From Psychrobacillus vulpis (GTDB lineage Bacteria > Bacillota > Bacilli > Bacillales_A > Planococcaceae), in contig NZ_VDGI01000011.1 of assembly GCF_006861825.1 (NCBI RefSeq), forward strand, positions 56,679 through 120,678: 64,000 nucleotides of DNA, given 5' to 3'. Below the pieces are notes generated by a model. That model was given only the letters and a program-made list of their open reading frames with translations. It ran no database searches and was not told the DNA's origin. Within the stretch, counting starts at the first letter, position 1. The number at the start of each line of letters is the position of its first letter. A program made the translations under genes and the position numbers. Shown one piece after another: positions 46,135-55,655 of this stretch.

Positions 46135-46638
46135 TTAAACTAATGTGTTAGGTATAGCTTTTCCGATTTCTAAGAGACCGTCATTTACACGAACTTCATA
46201 TTGATCCAACGGACCTAGAGGTGGTGTTTTTGGAACATTCTTTCCGGTTTTCTCATAGCGACCAGCATGACATGGACAGAAGAATTGATTTTTGTGTGCC
46301 GGGTCACCTTCCCAGTTCACTGTACAACCTAAATGTTTACATACTGGAGAAAGAGCGATAATTTCATCTCCCTCTTTGTAAACCCATGCAGTATTTGTTA
46401 CATCAGACTTGTACCATGCATCCACTTGTTCAAATGTGAAGTCTACACGTTCAGGAACTTCTGTAATATCAGCAACTTTTTTGTCGGTTAGTACAAAATC
46501 TCCACCAGCTGATTTTTGCAATACAGGATCAACTGCAAAACGTACCATTGGCATTAGCATTCCTGCCGCCATAAATCCGCCAACACCAGTTAATGTATAA
46601 CTTAAAAATTGGCGTCTTGATACTTTATTGTTACTCAT
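46135..46638 (-). CDS. qcrA: Menaquinol:cytochrome c reductase, Rieske subunit
   Basis: Protein of 167 residues. A twin-arginine-like N-terminus (SRRQFLSYTLTGVGGFMAAG) precedes a Rieske domain with CKHLGCTVNW and FFCPCHAGRYE, the Cys-His pairs of the 2Fe-2S cluster, and a Pro-loop PLGPLDQYEVR. First gene of qcrABC. Confidence 0.97.
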   Translation of the reverse strand: MSNNKVSRRQFLSYTLTGVGGFMAAGMLMPMVRFAVDPVLQKSAGGDFVLTDKKVADITEVPERVDFTFEQVDAWYKSDVTNTAWVYKEGDEIIALSPVCKHLGCTVNWEGDPAHKNQFFCPCHAGRYEKTGKNVPKTPPLGPLDQYEVRVNDGLLEIGKAIPNTLV

Positions 46639-46712
46639 CCTTTTCCCCCCTCTTACTTAAAGGTCAGTCCAATGGACATACTTGCTTGAATTAATAATAC
46701 TAGGACATATCC

Positions 46713-46741
46713 ATGATATATCAATAAAAAAGGAAGGTCAA
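46713..46741 (-). promoter_or_regulatory. SigA-type promoter of qcrABC
   Basis: On the minus strand TTGACC, 17 bases, TATCAT, about 75 bases before the qcrA start. No second site was recognised. Confidence 0.6.
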
Positions 46742-46796
46742 TATTCCTTTGAAACGAATTATACACTTTGTGAACAATTCTTGAAAGATATTGACA

Positions 46797-47243
46797 CTAA
46801 TTCGCCCATTTTTTTGCGAAAATTGGTACTAGCTGACGAAGTTGATCTTCTAATATTGAATTTCTCATCTTTTGATCCATAGATTCTAGTGGTACGGAAG
46901 GAATCCATATAACGTTTTGTTCCTCACCCATCGTGTTCCATTCTCTATCAGAAGTAATGAAAAAAATATGTTTAAATTCTGCTTTGTTTATCTCTTCTTT
47001 CCAGTTTTCAAACAAAGTGAGCTTGTCCTGATTACTCGTATAAGAGAAGGAAGGAAATAAAACGATCCTTCCTTTAAATTGATTTTCAATTACGTTACCT
47101 AATGATAAAGTAAAGTCTGCAGCGGATGCTGCAAATTGGAAACCATGTTCGGAACCATCTATTAGTGTTAAGGGTATTACTGCTGTATCTATAAATTCTT
47201 TTTGTGCTTGAAATACTGCACTATCTTTTCCGTTCCAATGCAT
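46797..47243 (-). CDS. ypiF: YpiF-family protein (DUF2487)
   Basis: Protein of 148 residues (MHWNGKDSAVFQAQKEF...) from ATG 47243 with AGGAGAG six bases before it; the longer frame overlaps ypiB. Contains VIPLTLIDGSEHGFQ and FPSFSYTSNQDKL, conserved in this family of unknown function. Stands between ypiB and qcrA as in B. subtilis. Confidence 0.88.
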   Translation of the reverse strand: MHWNGKDSAVFQAQKEFIDTAVIPLTLIDGSEHGFQFAASAADFTLSLGNVIENQFKGRIVLFPSFSYTSNQDKLTLFENWKEEINKAEFKHIFFITSDREWNTMGEEQNVIWIPSVPLESMDQKMRNSILEDQLRQLVPIFAKKWAN

Positions 47244-47254
47244 TACTATCTCTC

Positions 47255-47806
47255 CTAATTGTCTTTCTCTACTAGTTCTTTCCATAAAGCAGAAAGTTCA
47301 TAAAATTTTTCTTTATTATTTTGATCTATTGCCTCGTCAATCTGTTTTTTTAACTGTTCTACCTGAAAAAAATGTAAGCTCTCTGACAAAATATCTTCTA
47401 CAATAAGTTTATCTTTTTCGCTTATATGCAAATATTTAGGCATATACGGATTTTCTTCTAAAACAGCTAAGTATTCAGGACTTGGTGGTACCATTTGAAA
47501 ATTGAGTTGAATATACATTTCTTCATCTGGATGCAATCTTAAATCGTGGAAAGACTTTTCTGCGTCAGCAGTCATAATACTTCCTTTATAAAATCGAAAA
47601 GGTATACCAGAGGATGTCGTTACAGACATTACCATTGCTCTAGGACAATAATGTGCTTCCTCCACAAAATGAACGTTATTCAACAATGTTTCGTGACTTA
47701 TTAAGTAATTCAAGATCCAAACGCACTCTCTTCTTTTCATTTGATACTTTTTTAAAAACCAACGAACAAATTCCTTTTTCTCGCCTACTGAAACAGAAGC
47801 AGTCAC
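47255..47806 (-). CDS. ypiB: YpiB, UPF0302/IDEAL-domain protein
   Basis: Protein of 183 residues, GTG start with GGAGAGG four bases away. The UPF0302 part (VRWFLKKYQMKRRECVWIL, HYCPRAMVMS) is followed by a C-terminal IDEAL-type helix (QIDEAIDQNNKEKFYELS). Molecular role not established. Sits 20 bases downstream of ypiA. Confidence 0.9.
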   Translation of the reverse strand: MTASVSVGEKKEFVRWFLKKYQMKRRECVWILNYLISHETLLNNVHFVEEAHYCPRAMVMSVTTSSGIPFRFYKGSIMTADAEKSFHDLRLHPDEEMYIQLNFQMVPPSPEYLAVLEENPYMPKYLHISEKDKLIVEDILSESLHFFQVEQLKKQIDEAIDQNNKEKFYELSALWKELVEKDN

Positions 47807-47826
47807 GTAACCTCTCCTTCCTTTAT

Positions 47827-49077
47827 TTATTCACTCATTTCAAACCATGTACTGTTCTCAGGCTGTAACTTTTGTAATATCGATACTACTTCTAGAGCTT
47901 CTTCTCTTTTTCCGTCTTCTAACAAGAAATAGACGTATTTCTCTAAAAATGGAGCATCCTCTTTATGTTCAGTATATGCTAACTTATAAAATTCGTATGC
48001 TTTTTCATAAAATTCTAATCGATCATATGCGTAGGCTAAAAATGGGTACATGGATGACCATTCAAATTGGTCTTGTTTCAAAGTTTCGTACAAATCAATT
48101 AGCTCTTCATCTTGTTCTTCCGTTGAAAACAGAGATGTTAATGTAAATATAGCATCCATATACTCTGGATCCAATGCAATTGCTTCACGTAAAAAAGACT
48201 CTGCTTCTTTCACTCTACCCAATTTTAGAGAAATTTTACCTGCAAATAAATAATATTCTTTTTCATACTCGTCTCTAGCAATTCCATCTATTATTGCTTT
48301 CAATGCATCTTCATTTTTTTCCTGCATTGCATACGCTTCTGCTAATAGCATATACGCAGAAAAATAGTCAGGATCTATTTCCAAAAGGTTTTCTAAATGT
48401 TTCACTGCTGTTTCATAATGTTGTACTTGGAAGGAGGCATATGCAGCGTGAAATAAAACATCAGGTGCTACTTCCTTTTGTAAAGCTTTTGCATAATAAG
48501 GTATTGCCTCTTCATACGCTGCACCTGCGCTATAAATTTCGGCAAGTTTTAAAGGCAAATCGACTGCTTGAATGGAATTTTGTACTGGTAGCAGTTCTTC
48601 CATCATTCTTGCAGCTTCTAAATACCTTCCAGTTTCAAATAAAAGCTCACCTTTTGCATATAGTAACAATGGTTCATTTGGCAGTATATTAATGGCTTCA
48701 TTTATTTTTTGCTCTGCTACTTCAAAGAGGCCAATCATTTGATAATAGTCTGCTAGTGTCAGTAACGCTTGAGGATATGCCTCACTAGACTTATCTACAC
48801 TTGTTAATAGGTTTAATGCATCATCTTCTTTATCCATTTCTAAATAAAGCTGCGCTTGATCTATTTTAAGCTGATTCTCCTCTGGAAAAAGAAACTGTAA
48901 ATATTCCAATACTTTAACAGCTTCTTGCAAATAACCATACTGTGTAAATAAATCCGCCAACACGTATTGGTCGTCAGGATTTTCCTCTAACAGAAATGCA
49001 TCAAGCATTGCTGTTAACATTTCTACATTTCCTTCTTCCATCGCTTGTAAAAATGGTTGTAGTTTATCCAATTCCAT
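47827..49077 (-). CDS. ypiA: YpiA, TPR-repeat protein
   Basis: Protein of 416 residues (ATG 49077; a GTG one codon earlier is possible). Built of about ten tetratricopeptide repeats from end to end, for example LLTLADYYQMIGLFEVAEQK and LLAEAYAMQEKNEDALKAI. No membrane segment or enzyme motif. It is probably a scaffold for protein contacts; partner unknown. Downstream of aroA in B. subtilis too, but here a 1.6-kb repeat island intervenes. Confidence 0.92.
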   Translation of the reverse strand: MELDKLQPFLQAMEEGNVEMLTAMLDAFLLEENPDDQYVLADLFTQYGYLQEAVKVLEYLQFLFPEENQLKIDQAQLYLEMDKEDDALNLLTSVDKSSEAYPQALLTLADYYQMIGLFEVAEQKINEAINILPNEPLLLYAKGELLFETGRYLEAARMMEELLPVQNSIQAVDLPLKLAEIYSAGAAYEEAIPYYAKALQKEVAPDVLFHAAYASFQVQHYETAVKHLENLLEIDPDYFSAYMLLAEAYAMQEKNEDALKAIIDGIARDEYEKEYYLFAGKISLKLGRVKEAESFLREAIALDPEYMDAIFTLTSLFSTEEQDEELIDLYETLKQDQFEWSSMYPFLAYAYDRLEFYEKAYEFYKLAYTEHKEDAPFLEKYVYFLLEDGKREEALEVVSILQKLQPENSTWFEMSE

Positions 49078-49204
49078 CACCTATCTTTCTAGTGTCCTTT
49101 TTATCGTACAGGACTGTTAAATGTCATACAAGTAAAATACTCTCCCAAAGTAGAGTTCCAGGCTATTAAAAACTCAAAATACAAGTTTAGTACAGTCATT
49201 TTAT

Positions 49205-49440
49205 TTTTAAATAGGATAATTCAGCTTTTCCAAAGCTTGCCGCTCACTTTCCTCGGGCGAGCGCCGAGCCGCTTGGGCCCACACGACGTGGGTCATGAAA
49301 CCGTTGCCACAGGATGTGGCGAACTTAGGTTGCCTTCTAGACGAGGCGTCCTTAACCTTCCTTCCTCTAACACACTCCTGCAGGGTCTCGTCTGTCTCGC
49401 TTTTCTCGTAGGAGTCGAGTGGCAAGCTTCTCCAAACCAT
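49205..49440. repeat. GC-rich dispersed element
   Basis: GC-rich insert in AT-rich DNA, bounded by CTTTTCCAAAGCTTGCCGCT and GTGGCAAGCTTCTCCAAA, which form long inverted ends. It includes CTCGGGCGAGCGCCGAGCC and GGGTCTCGTCTGTCTCGCTT, phrases shared with the elements at 49880 and 58430. Reading frames across it are artefacts. Confidence 0.65.
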
Positions 49441-49482
49441 TAAAATGATACCTTCCTACTTTAATCTTAAGATGATGAAATC

Positions 49483-49603
49483 ATGACTAGAAAAACAAAA
49501 TCATAAACGCGAACAATTAGAAATGATTACAACCGATCAATTTGTTCCAATAGAACATCAAGTACAAAATTGGATACTGCAATCGTTATCGTTTACTTCA
49601 TAA
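49483..49603 (+). pseudogene. N-terminal remnant of an IS1182-like transposase
   Basis: After a frameshift near 49492 the frame reads KQNHKREQLEMITTDQFVPI followed by EHQV; a further frameshift then allows KLDTAI. The pattern R-E-Q-L-E-M-x-T-x-D-Q-x-V-P-x-x-H-x-V-R-K-L-D-x-A-I is that of the N-terminus of IS1182-type transposases. Everything downstream is lost. Family assignment is from memory of the motif only. Confidence 0.55.
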
Positions 49604-49611
49604 AAAATTTG

Positions 49612-49670
49612 AAAAGGTAGAAATGAAAGAATTAATACAGACTGTTCTATTGTTAGAATTTCTACCTTTT
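49612..49670. other. Hairpin after the transposase remnant
   Basis: AAAAGGTAGAAAT pairs perfectly with ATTTCTACCTTTT across about 33 bases. Possibly a terminator or an end of the lost insertion sequence. Confidence 0.5.
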
Positions 49671-49744
49671 GCGTTCATCGATTTGATTTGATTTTTCGTC
49701 AACCTACCATCACCTTAGTTATTTTCAGAGTACTAGTTGATTTG

Positions 49745-50110
49745 AGCGGAGGACGACGACTCCTGCGGGAATAGCGTTAGCCGAAGACCTCACAGTGCAG
49801 CGAGGAGGGCACTGAAAAAGTGTCATTCATATAAATTATCTATCAAATAGTCCTAAGAGAATTTAGCGCTTTGGCATTCGCTTTCCGCGGGCGAGCGACG
49901 AGCCTCCTCCTACGCTTCGCTTCGTGCGGGGTCTCGTCTGTCTCGCTTTCCCGCAGGAGTCTCATACGTCGCGCTAAATTTTTTAAATGATATACAGCAA
50001 ATAGTTCCTATAAAAATAATAATTTTGAGTTTTTCAGTGGCCTCGCTGCTCTCGTTTGGGGTTTTGGAAGCTCCGTTTTTTCGCAGGATTCTCGTAGATT
50101 TTTCCTTTAT
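49745..50110. repeat. GC-rich repeat pair with 199-bp shared block
   Basis: Begins with GGAGGACGACGACTCCTGCG and AATAGCGTTAG. The segment 49810-50038 is bracketed by inverted CACTGAAAAA ends whose flanks (GCAGCGAGG and CCTCGCTGC) are also inverted. Bases 49810-50008 are nearly identical to 58363-58561. Inside is a strong inverted structure from AATTTAGCGC to GCGCTAAATT. Confidence 0.75.
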
Positions 50111-50287
50111 GTATAAGGAATCTAGTAGTTGTTATGAGAAGGTATCCCTAAAAGCAAATAAAATTAAAGTGATTAGCTAGAAAGGGTTCCATCTATTTTC
50201 TTATAAAATGAATGAAGACTAGTTGAACGGAAAAAGCTACTCGCTTTTCGCGGAGAATCGCCAAGCATACTCCTCACTGCAATGAGG

Positions 50288-50550
50288 GCACTGAAAACCC
50301 ACCTTTGTTTTAATAAATACTTTTTAGTTCTAGAAAATCGTTGAAGAAGGCGACACTCCTGCGGGAATAGCGTTAGTCGAAGACCCCGCAGCAAAGCGAG
50401 GAGACTGAGGCAACGCCCGCGGAAAGGGAGCCGTTTCAACGATTTTCTTATTTACTGGAATATTAGACTACCTCATTTGGCAAAATCGAATTATAGGCAC
50501 TTTTTCAGTTTCCTCGAAGCGAGGAGGCTAAGGCAACGCCAGCGGAAAGC
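50288..50550. repeat. GC-rich repeat with 13-bp perfect inverted ends
   Basis: Element 50333-50447 starts GAAAATCGTTGAA and ends TTCAACGATTTTC, a perfect inverted pair, with GACACTCCTGCGGGAATAGC, AGACCCCGCAG and CGCCCGCGGAAAGG inside. CACTGAAAA lies at 50290 and inverted at 50498. The right half plus 60 bases recurs inverted at 63695-63790. Confidence 0.75.
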
Positions 50551-50609
50551 GTTCGCCCACAGTGGAAATCAAATGCTTCCAATTATTATTTCATTTTAAA
50601 AATAAAAGA

Positions 50610-50650
50610 GACTGTAAACAAATTCGATTTTATCGAGTTTGCCTACAGTC
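50610..50650 (-). terminator. Terminator of the aro supraoperon
   Basis: On the minus strand GACTGTAGGCAAACTCGA pairs with TCGAATTTGTTTACAGTC and is followed by CTCTTTTATTTTT, just past the aroA stop. Confidence 0.8.
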
Positions 50651-50671
50651 GGAAATCTCCCAAAGGAGAGT

Positions 50672-51964
50672 TCATTTTACAACAGTTGAAAGCTGATCAA
50701 AAAAGTTTGGATAAGAAACAGCGATACAAGCTTCATTGTCAATCGTAACTGGACTGGAAGTGATGAGAGAAGCAATTGCAGCCATCATACCGATACGGTG
50801 ATCACCGTACGTATGCAAATCTCCGCCATGTAATGCTGTAGGGCCTTCTATTACCATCCCATCATTAGTTGCTATAATGTTCGCACCGAGCTTTTTTAAT
50901 TCATTTACAACTGCATCTATTCGATTTGTTTCCTTTACTTTTAATTCTTCAGCATCTCTAATAATTGTTTTTCCTTTTGCTTGCGTTGCAAGTAAAGCAA
51001 TAATTGGAATTTCATCAATTAATCTAGGTATCAAATCGCCACCAATTTCTGTACCTACAAGATTGGAAGTCTCTACTTGTACTGTTCCCATTTCTTCGTG
51101 GCTTTTATTTGAATCTAATTCAATTGTAATGGTTGCACCCATTTCATGTAGTACATCAATAATTCCAGTTCTTGTTGGATTCAATCCAACATTTTGAAGG
51201 ATTAATTTACTATGAGGCACAATCGCTCCGGCTACTAAAAAGAAAGCAGCAGATGAAATATCACCAGGTACAACAACATGAGTACCTTTGAGAGCTTGTC
51301 CGCCTAGGAGACTAATTGTTTTATCATCCACCGATATATTTGCCCCAAAATGTTGTAGCATTTTTTCTGTATGATCACGAGATGTTTCTTTTTCTGTAAT
51401 TATTGTTTCGCCTTCTGCGCCTAATGCCGCTAACAAAATTGCAGATTTCACTTGAGCACTAGCAACAGGCATCTCATACTGAATAGCTTTAAGTGGAGCT
51501 CCTTCTACTGTTATTGGAGTTAATTGAGCATTTGCACGCCCTATTAACTTAGCACCCATTTCTTTTAATGGATCAGTTACTCGTTTCATCGGACGTTTCT
51601 GAATCGATTCATCCCCTATTAAAACCGAAGAAATAGAAGAACCTGCAAGTATTCCAAGCATAAGTCTAGTTGTTGTACCAGAGTTTCCTGTGTACAGTAT
51701 CTCGCTAGGCTCATTCCATGCATCTATTCCATCGCTCGTAATCCGAACACTTTCGCCATCCACAGAGATTTCTACACCAAGCTTTTTGAAACAATCAATA
51801 GTGCTTAAACAATCATCACTTTGTAGAAACCCTTCCACAGTTGTGATCCCTTTAGCAATCGCTCCAAACATAACAGAGCGATGTGATACAGATTTATCCC
51901 CAGGTATTCTTAATGTTCCTTGTAAGGAAGGCTGGGCGTAATCTAATAGTTTGCTTGCTACCAT
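50672..51964 (-). CDS. aroA: EPSP synthase
   Basis: Protein of 430 residues from ATG 51964 (GGAAGGAG seven bases before). 3-phosphoshikimate 1-carboxyvinyltransferase (called aroE in B. subtilis): [53 protein letters not shown] and YGDHRIGMM. It makes EPSP for chorismate. Last gene of the aro supraoperon. Confidence 0.97.
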   Translation of the reverse strand: MVASKLLDYAQPSLQGTLRIPGDKSVSHRSVMFGAIAKGITTVEGFLQSDDCLSTIDCFKKLGVEISVDGESVRITSDGIDAWNEPSEILYTGNSGTTTRLMLGILAGSSISSVLIGDESIQKRPMKRVTDPLKEMGAKLIGRANAQLTPITVEGAPLKAIQYEMPVASAQVKSAILLAALGAEGETIITEKETSRDHTEKMLQHFGANISVDDKTISLLGGQALKGTHVVVPGDISSAAFFLVAGAIVPHSKLILQNVGLNPTRTGIIDVLHEMGATITIELDSNKSHEEMGTVQVETSNLVGTEIGGDLIPRLIDEIPIIALLATQAKGKTIIRDAEELKVKETNRIDAVVNELKKLGANIIATNDGMVIEGPTALHGGDLHTYGDHRIGMMAAIASLITSSPVTIDNEACIAVSYPNFFDQLSTVVK

Positions 51965-51979
51965 GTTCAATCTCCTTCC

Positions 51980-53077
51980 TTAAGAAATGTACGTTTCAAA
52001 GGTCGTATTTTTTGCAATACATTCCACTGCTTTTTCTCGATCATCGATTGTTTGAAAACTAATTACTAAAATACCAAATATGTCCTCTCGTGTTTCAATA
52101 ATCCGTAAGTTTGTAATACTAATATGATCATTAGCTAAATACCCTGTGATTTCGGAAATAACCCCTGGATAGTCAGGAACATCCACATATAAATCATGAA
52201 CTGCAAACATTGCTCCTTTTGAAATTGGCAATTCATCCCGAACTTGTTTTGCTGTCGAAAAATACTGTTCAATGTCTTCTGCATCTGAATGTAACAACAG
52301 ATTTTGAAGTCGTTTCATTTCTTCTAACCACACTTGTAGCTGATTACTGAGTTCTGCCCTATTTTGAACAGTAATATCTCTCCACATGATTGGATTAGAT
52401 GATGCAATTCTTGTTAAATCACGGAATCCTCCAGCAGCCAGTTGTTTTGTGAAAGGAAAGGATTCATTCTCCACTGCTAATTGATGAACAAGTGATGCTG
52501 CAACTAAATGTGGAAAATGACTTACTACCGCTGTCATATGATCATGTTCCTCTGCGTTTACTTGAACAACTTTTGCTTTTGTTACATGCAATAAATCTGA
52601 AAGTACTTTTGCTTCCTCTTTATTTTCATTTTCAAATGGTGTAAGCATATAGAATGCATTTTCAAATAAGTGCGCACGAGCTGCTTCTACTCCACTTTTA
52701 TGCGAACCTGCCATCGGATGACCGCCAATGAATGTTATACCCGCTTCTTTTAAAATTTGGGCCGCTTTCATTATCTCTTTTTTAGTACTTCCAGTATCAG
52801 TTACAATAACATTTTTTTTAAGTTGCCAGCTTGGCATTTCTTTTATTAATCGTATAGTTTCATTGACCGGAGTAGCAAATATGATGATGTCTGCAAGCTC
52901 TGATGCATCTTCCATTTGAACAGCCATTTCATCAATTACGCCAATCCTCTTGGCTGTTCGAAGCGTTTGATCTGATGCATCATATCCTATGATGGAAACA
53001 TCTGTATGTCGCTTTAAACCAAGCGCCAAAGATCCTCCTATTAATCCAAGTCCAATGATTAGAACCGTTTGTTTCAT
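51980..53077 (-). CDS. tyrA: Prephenate dehydrogenase with ACT domain
   Basis: Protein of 365 residues. NAD-binding IIGLGLIGGSLALGLKR, catalytic region FIGGHPMAGSHKSG, and a C-terminal ACT domain (about 290-365; VPDYPGVISEITGYLANDHI) expected to sense tyrosine. Makes 4-hydroxyphenylpyruvate. Its ATG shares one base with the hisC stop (TAATG), so they are coupled. Confidence 0.97.
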   Translation of the reverse strand: MKQTVLIIGLGLIGGSLALGLKRHTDVSIIGYDASDQTLRTAKRIGVIDEMAVQMEDASELADIIIFATPVNETIRLIKEMPSWQLKKNVIVTDTGSTKKEIMKAAQILKEAGITFIGGHPMAGSHKSGVEAARAHLFENAFYMLTPFENENKEEAKVLSDLLHVTKAKVVQVNAEEHDHMTAVVSHFPHLVAASLVHQLAVENESFPFTKQLAAGGFRDLTRIASSNPIMWRDITVQNRAELSNQLQVWLEEMKRLQNLLLHSDAEDIEQYFSTAKQVRDELPISKGAMFAVHDLYVDVPDYPGVISEITGYLANDHISITNLRIIETREDIFGILVISFQTIDDREKAVECIAKNTTFETYIS

Positions 53078-54177
53078 TAAAGTACGCCTTCCTCATGTAA
53101 AACTTCATCTAGTTTTTGTAAAAGTTCTGTATTTTCTTGTTCAGTACCAATTGTAATTCGAAGATATCCTGGGACACCTAATGCATTTCCACTTCGCACA
53201 ATAAATCCACGCTTCATTAATCCTTGGAATACTGCATCGCTATCCGTTTTCACTTCCATTAAAATGAAATTAGTATGGGATGGATAAAAGTCCAACTTAC
53301 GTTCTGTACAATATGTTTCATACTGCTTTTTACCAGCATTATTTTTTGCTCTACATTCTTCTATAAAAGTTTGGTCTTGTAATCCAATAACAGCTACATC
53401 TTGACTTAAAACTGTATTATTAAATGGCTCACGTGTAGGTTCAAGCTGACTGATTACTTCTTCTGAACCAATTGCATATCCTACTCGGAAGCTTGCTAGT
53501 CCATAAGCTTTTGAGAAAGTACGCATAATTAAAAGATTCGGATGTTTTTCTATTAATCTAATTGAATCCACATACGTTTCGTCTGTAATATATTCTATAT
53601 AAGCTTCGTCCAGCACGACCAACACATCATGAGGAACTTTTTCGATGAACACTTTAATTTTTTCACTTGGTGTAAGAGTTCCTGTAGGATTATTCGGGTT
53701 ACAAATCCAAACAATTCCTGTATTTTCATCAATAGAATCATACATTTTGTCAAGATCATGCTCACCATTTTTGAGCGGTACTTCTCTAACTTCTGCACCT
53801 TCTACTATTGCATTATGCTTATATTGACCAAAAGTTACAGATGCCATTACTGTATTCAAACCAGGTTGAAGAATAGCTCTTGAAACGATAAGAATATTAT
53901 CATCAGAACCATTACCGAATAATAACTGGTTTTCGGATACTTTTAAATGCTTTGCAACAGCAGTACGGAGCTTTGTCGCATACCCATCTGGATATAAAGC
54001 ATAATTTACATCTGCACTCTCTAAATATGCTTTTACTTTTGGAGATGCACCATATGGATTCTCATTAGATGCTAGTTTAATTACTTTATCTAAATTAAAG
54101 ATTCTTTTCACTTCGTCCATCGTTTTTCCAGGTTGGTAAGCATTTAAACCTTTAATTTGTTTTTTGAATTTCATCAT
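53077..54177 (-). CDS. hisC: Histidinol-phosphate / aromatic aminotransferase
   Basis: Protein of 366 residues, PLP fold type I: LASNENPYGASP, NPNNPTGT, and the cofactor lysine in RTFSKAYGLASFRVGYA. In Bacillus the enzyme serves histidine and also tyrosine/phenylalanine synthesis, which explains its place beside tyrA. In B. subtilis it follows trpA; here it follows aroH directly. Confidence 0.96.
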   Translation of the reverse strand: MMKFKKQIKGLNAYQPGKTMDEVKRIFNLDKVIKLASNENPYGASPKVKAYLESADVNYALYPDGYATKLRTAVAKHLKVSENQLLFGNGSDDNILIVSRAILQPGLNTVMASVTFGQYKHNAIVEGAEVREVPLKNGEHDLDKMYDSIDENTGIVWICNPNNPTGTLTPSEKIKVFIEKVPHDVLVVLDEAYIEYITDETYVDSIRLIEKHPNLLIMRTFSKAYGLASFRVGYAIGSEEVISQLEPTREPFNNTVLSQDVAVIGLQDQTFIEECRAKNNAGKKQYETYCTERKLDFYPSHTNFILMEVKTDSDAVFQGLMKRGFIVRSGNALGVPGYLRITIGTEQENTELLQKLDEVLHEEGVL

Positions 54178-54198
54178 AGTACCCCTCGATTCTTCAAT

Positions 54199-54561
54199 TT
54201 ACTTCACTAAGTCAGGTCGTAATTGAACAGCATTATTTAAATAGATATGGTGAATATCTTTTTGTGCTTTTTCAGTATTGACATGCATTAATATTCGAAT
54301 ACATTTTTCTAATGCGCCAGGAACATTCATTTCATGCGTACACATAACTGGAACAAAGCTCCATCCTTCAATGCTTCTAACTGCCTTGGCAGGAAATGTA
54401 GAGGAGATATCTGTTGTCGTGGATATAATAACGGAAGCAACAAACTCCGGTTCTATATTATTCGCCTTTGCCATTTCTAAAGCAAGTCGAGTTGTTTCGT
54501 GAAGAACTTGCTCATTCGAATCTTCTAGTACTGTAATTGCTCCCCTAATTCCTCTGATCAA
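54199..54561 (-). CDS. aroH: Chorismate mutase, AroH type
   Basis: Protein of 120 residues with a TTG start, GGAGGT nine bases before it. IRGIRGAITVLEDS and PVMCTHEMNVPGALEKCIRI are typical of the monofunctional trimeric AroH mutase. Converts chorismate to prephenate. Two bases after it starts lies the aroB stop, showing one operon. Confidence 0.96.
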   Translation of the reverse strand: MIRGIRGAITVLEDSNEQVLHETTRLALEMAKANNIEPEFVASVIISTTTDISSTFPAKAVRSIEGWSFVPVMCTHEMNVPGALEKCIRILMHVNTEKAQKDIHHIYLNNAVQLRPDLVK

Positions 54562-54563
54562 TT

Positions 54564-55652
54564 TTATTGTACCTCCATAATCCAGTCTCTTAATAGTTCA
54601 TCACATTTCTTTACGTCTTCCATTGATATAATTTTTACAAACGGTTCTCCTATTTTTTCTAGCAGTGCAAAATGCAATTCACCATTTGTCGTTTTTTTAT
54701 CTTTTAACATAAATGACGCTAATTGTTCAAATGAACAATTCAATACATGATGAAAGTTGTAATCGAGTTTTATCGCAAGGTTAAATACTTTTCGTGCATA
54801 TCCTTTTTCTAGTTTCCCACGAATCTCACTTAACATTAATGCGGGAATCATCCCAATCATGACAGCTTCTCCATGTGTGATTTTCCCATAACCAATAGAA
54901 GCCTCGATTGCATGTCCATATGTATGACCAAAATTCAAAAACTTGCGAAACGACTGTTCTTTCTCATCTAACTCTACAATATGTGCCTTTACCCGGATTC
55001 CTTTTTCAAGCCAGACTAAAAGCTCATCCTTTTGAATAGCATCGATACTTGGCAAAAGAAAAAAATCATGAACCCAAGCTTCATTACTAATGAGCGCATG
55101 CTTTATCACTTCTGCAAGTCCTGAACGAACCTCATTTTTTGGAAGTGTTTGTAAAAAATGAAAATCATATAATACTTCTGATGGTTGATAAAATGCACCA
55201 ATCATATTTTTTCCATTAGGATGATTTATAGCAGTTTTTCCGCCTACTGCACTATCGTGTGCTAAGATCGTTGTTGGTATTTGATAAAAAGAAATTCCAC
55301 GCATAAATGTAGCTGCTACAAACCCCGTTAAGTCTCCTATTGCTCCTCCACCAAATGCTAGTAAGATACTATTTCTGGAACAATTTTCTTGAAGCAGAAA
55401 CGTCTGAACATCAAAATATGATTCAAACGTTTTGCAAGATTCTCCATTTGGTACAAGATGAATTTTATATGGTAACGAAAAATTTTTATTAAAATATTCT
55501 TTATGTATATTCCAAACATTTTCGTCAGTAATTACAATAATTTGATCTGCCTTTTGAAATGACATAACATTTCTTTCGCAAAACTCTCGTAATATTTTTT
55601 CACCAAGATGTACTTCATAAAAAGAGTCTTTTGTTCTTACTGGGATAATCAT
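54564..55652 (-). CDS. aroB: 3-dehydroquinate synthase
   Basis: Protein of 362 residues. NAD-binding and metal-binding motifs: FGGGAIGDLTGFVAATFMRG, TTILAHDSAVGGKTAIN, and the histidine site FGHTYGHAIEAS. Second step of the shikimate pathway. Three bases after aroC. Confidence 0.97.
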   Translation of the reverse strand: MIIPVRTKDSFYEVHLGEKILREFCERNVMSFQKADQIIVITDENVWNIHKEYFNKNFSLPYKIHLVPNGESCKTFESYFDVQTFLLQENCSRNSILLAFGGGAIGDLTGFVAATFMRGISFYQIPTTILAHDSAVGGKTAINHPNGKNMIGAFYQPSEVLYDFHFLQTLPKNEVRSGLAEVIKHALISNEAWVHDFFLLPSIDAIQKDELLVWLEKGIRVKAHIVELDEKEQSFRKFLNFGHTYGHAIEASIGYGKITHGEAVMIGMIPALMLSEIRGKLEKGYARKVFNLAIKLDYNFHHVLNCSFEQLASFMLKDKKTTNGELHFALLEKIGEPFVKIISMEDVKKCDELLRDWIMEVQ

Positions 55653-55655
55653 GTA

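Noticed and set aside
49207..49443. Reading frames on both strands
   Set aside because: Both cover the same GC-rich inverted element; open frames follow from its composition.
50173..50439. 88-residue minus-strand reading frame
   Set aside because: Runs through GC-rich repeat DNA without family resemblance.
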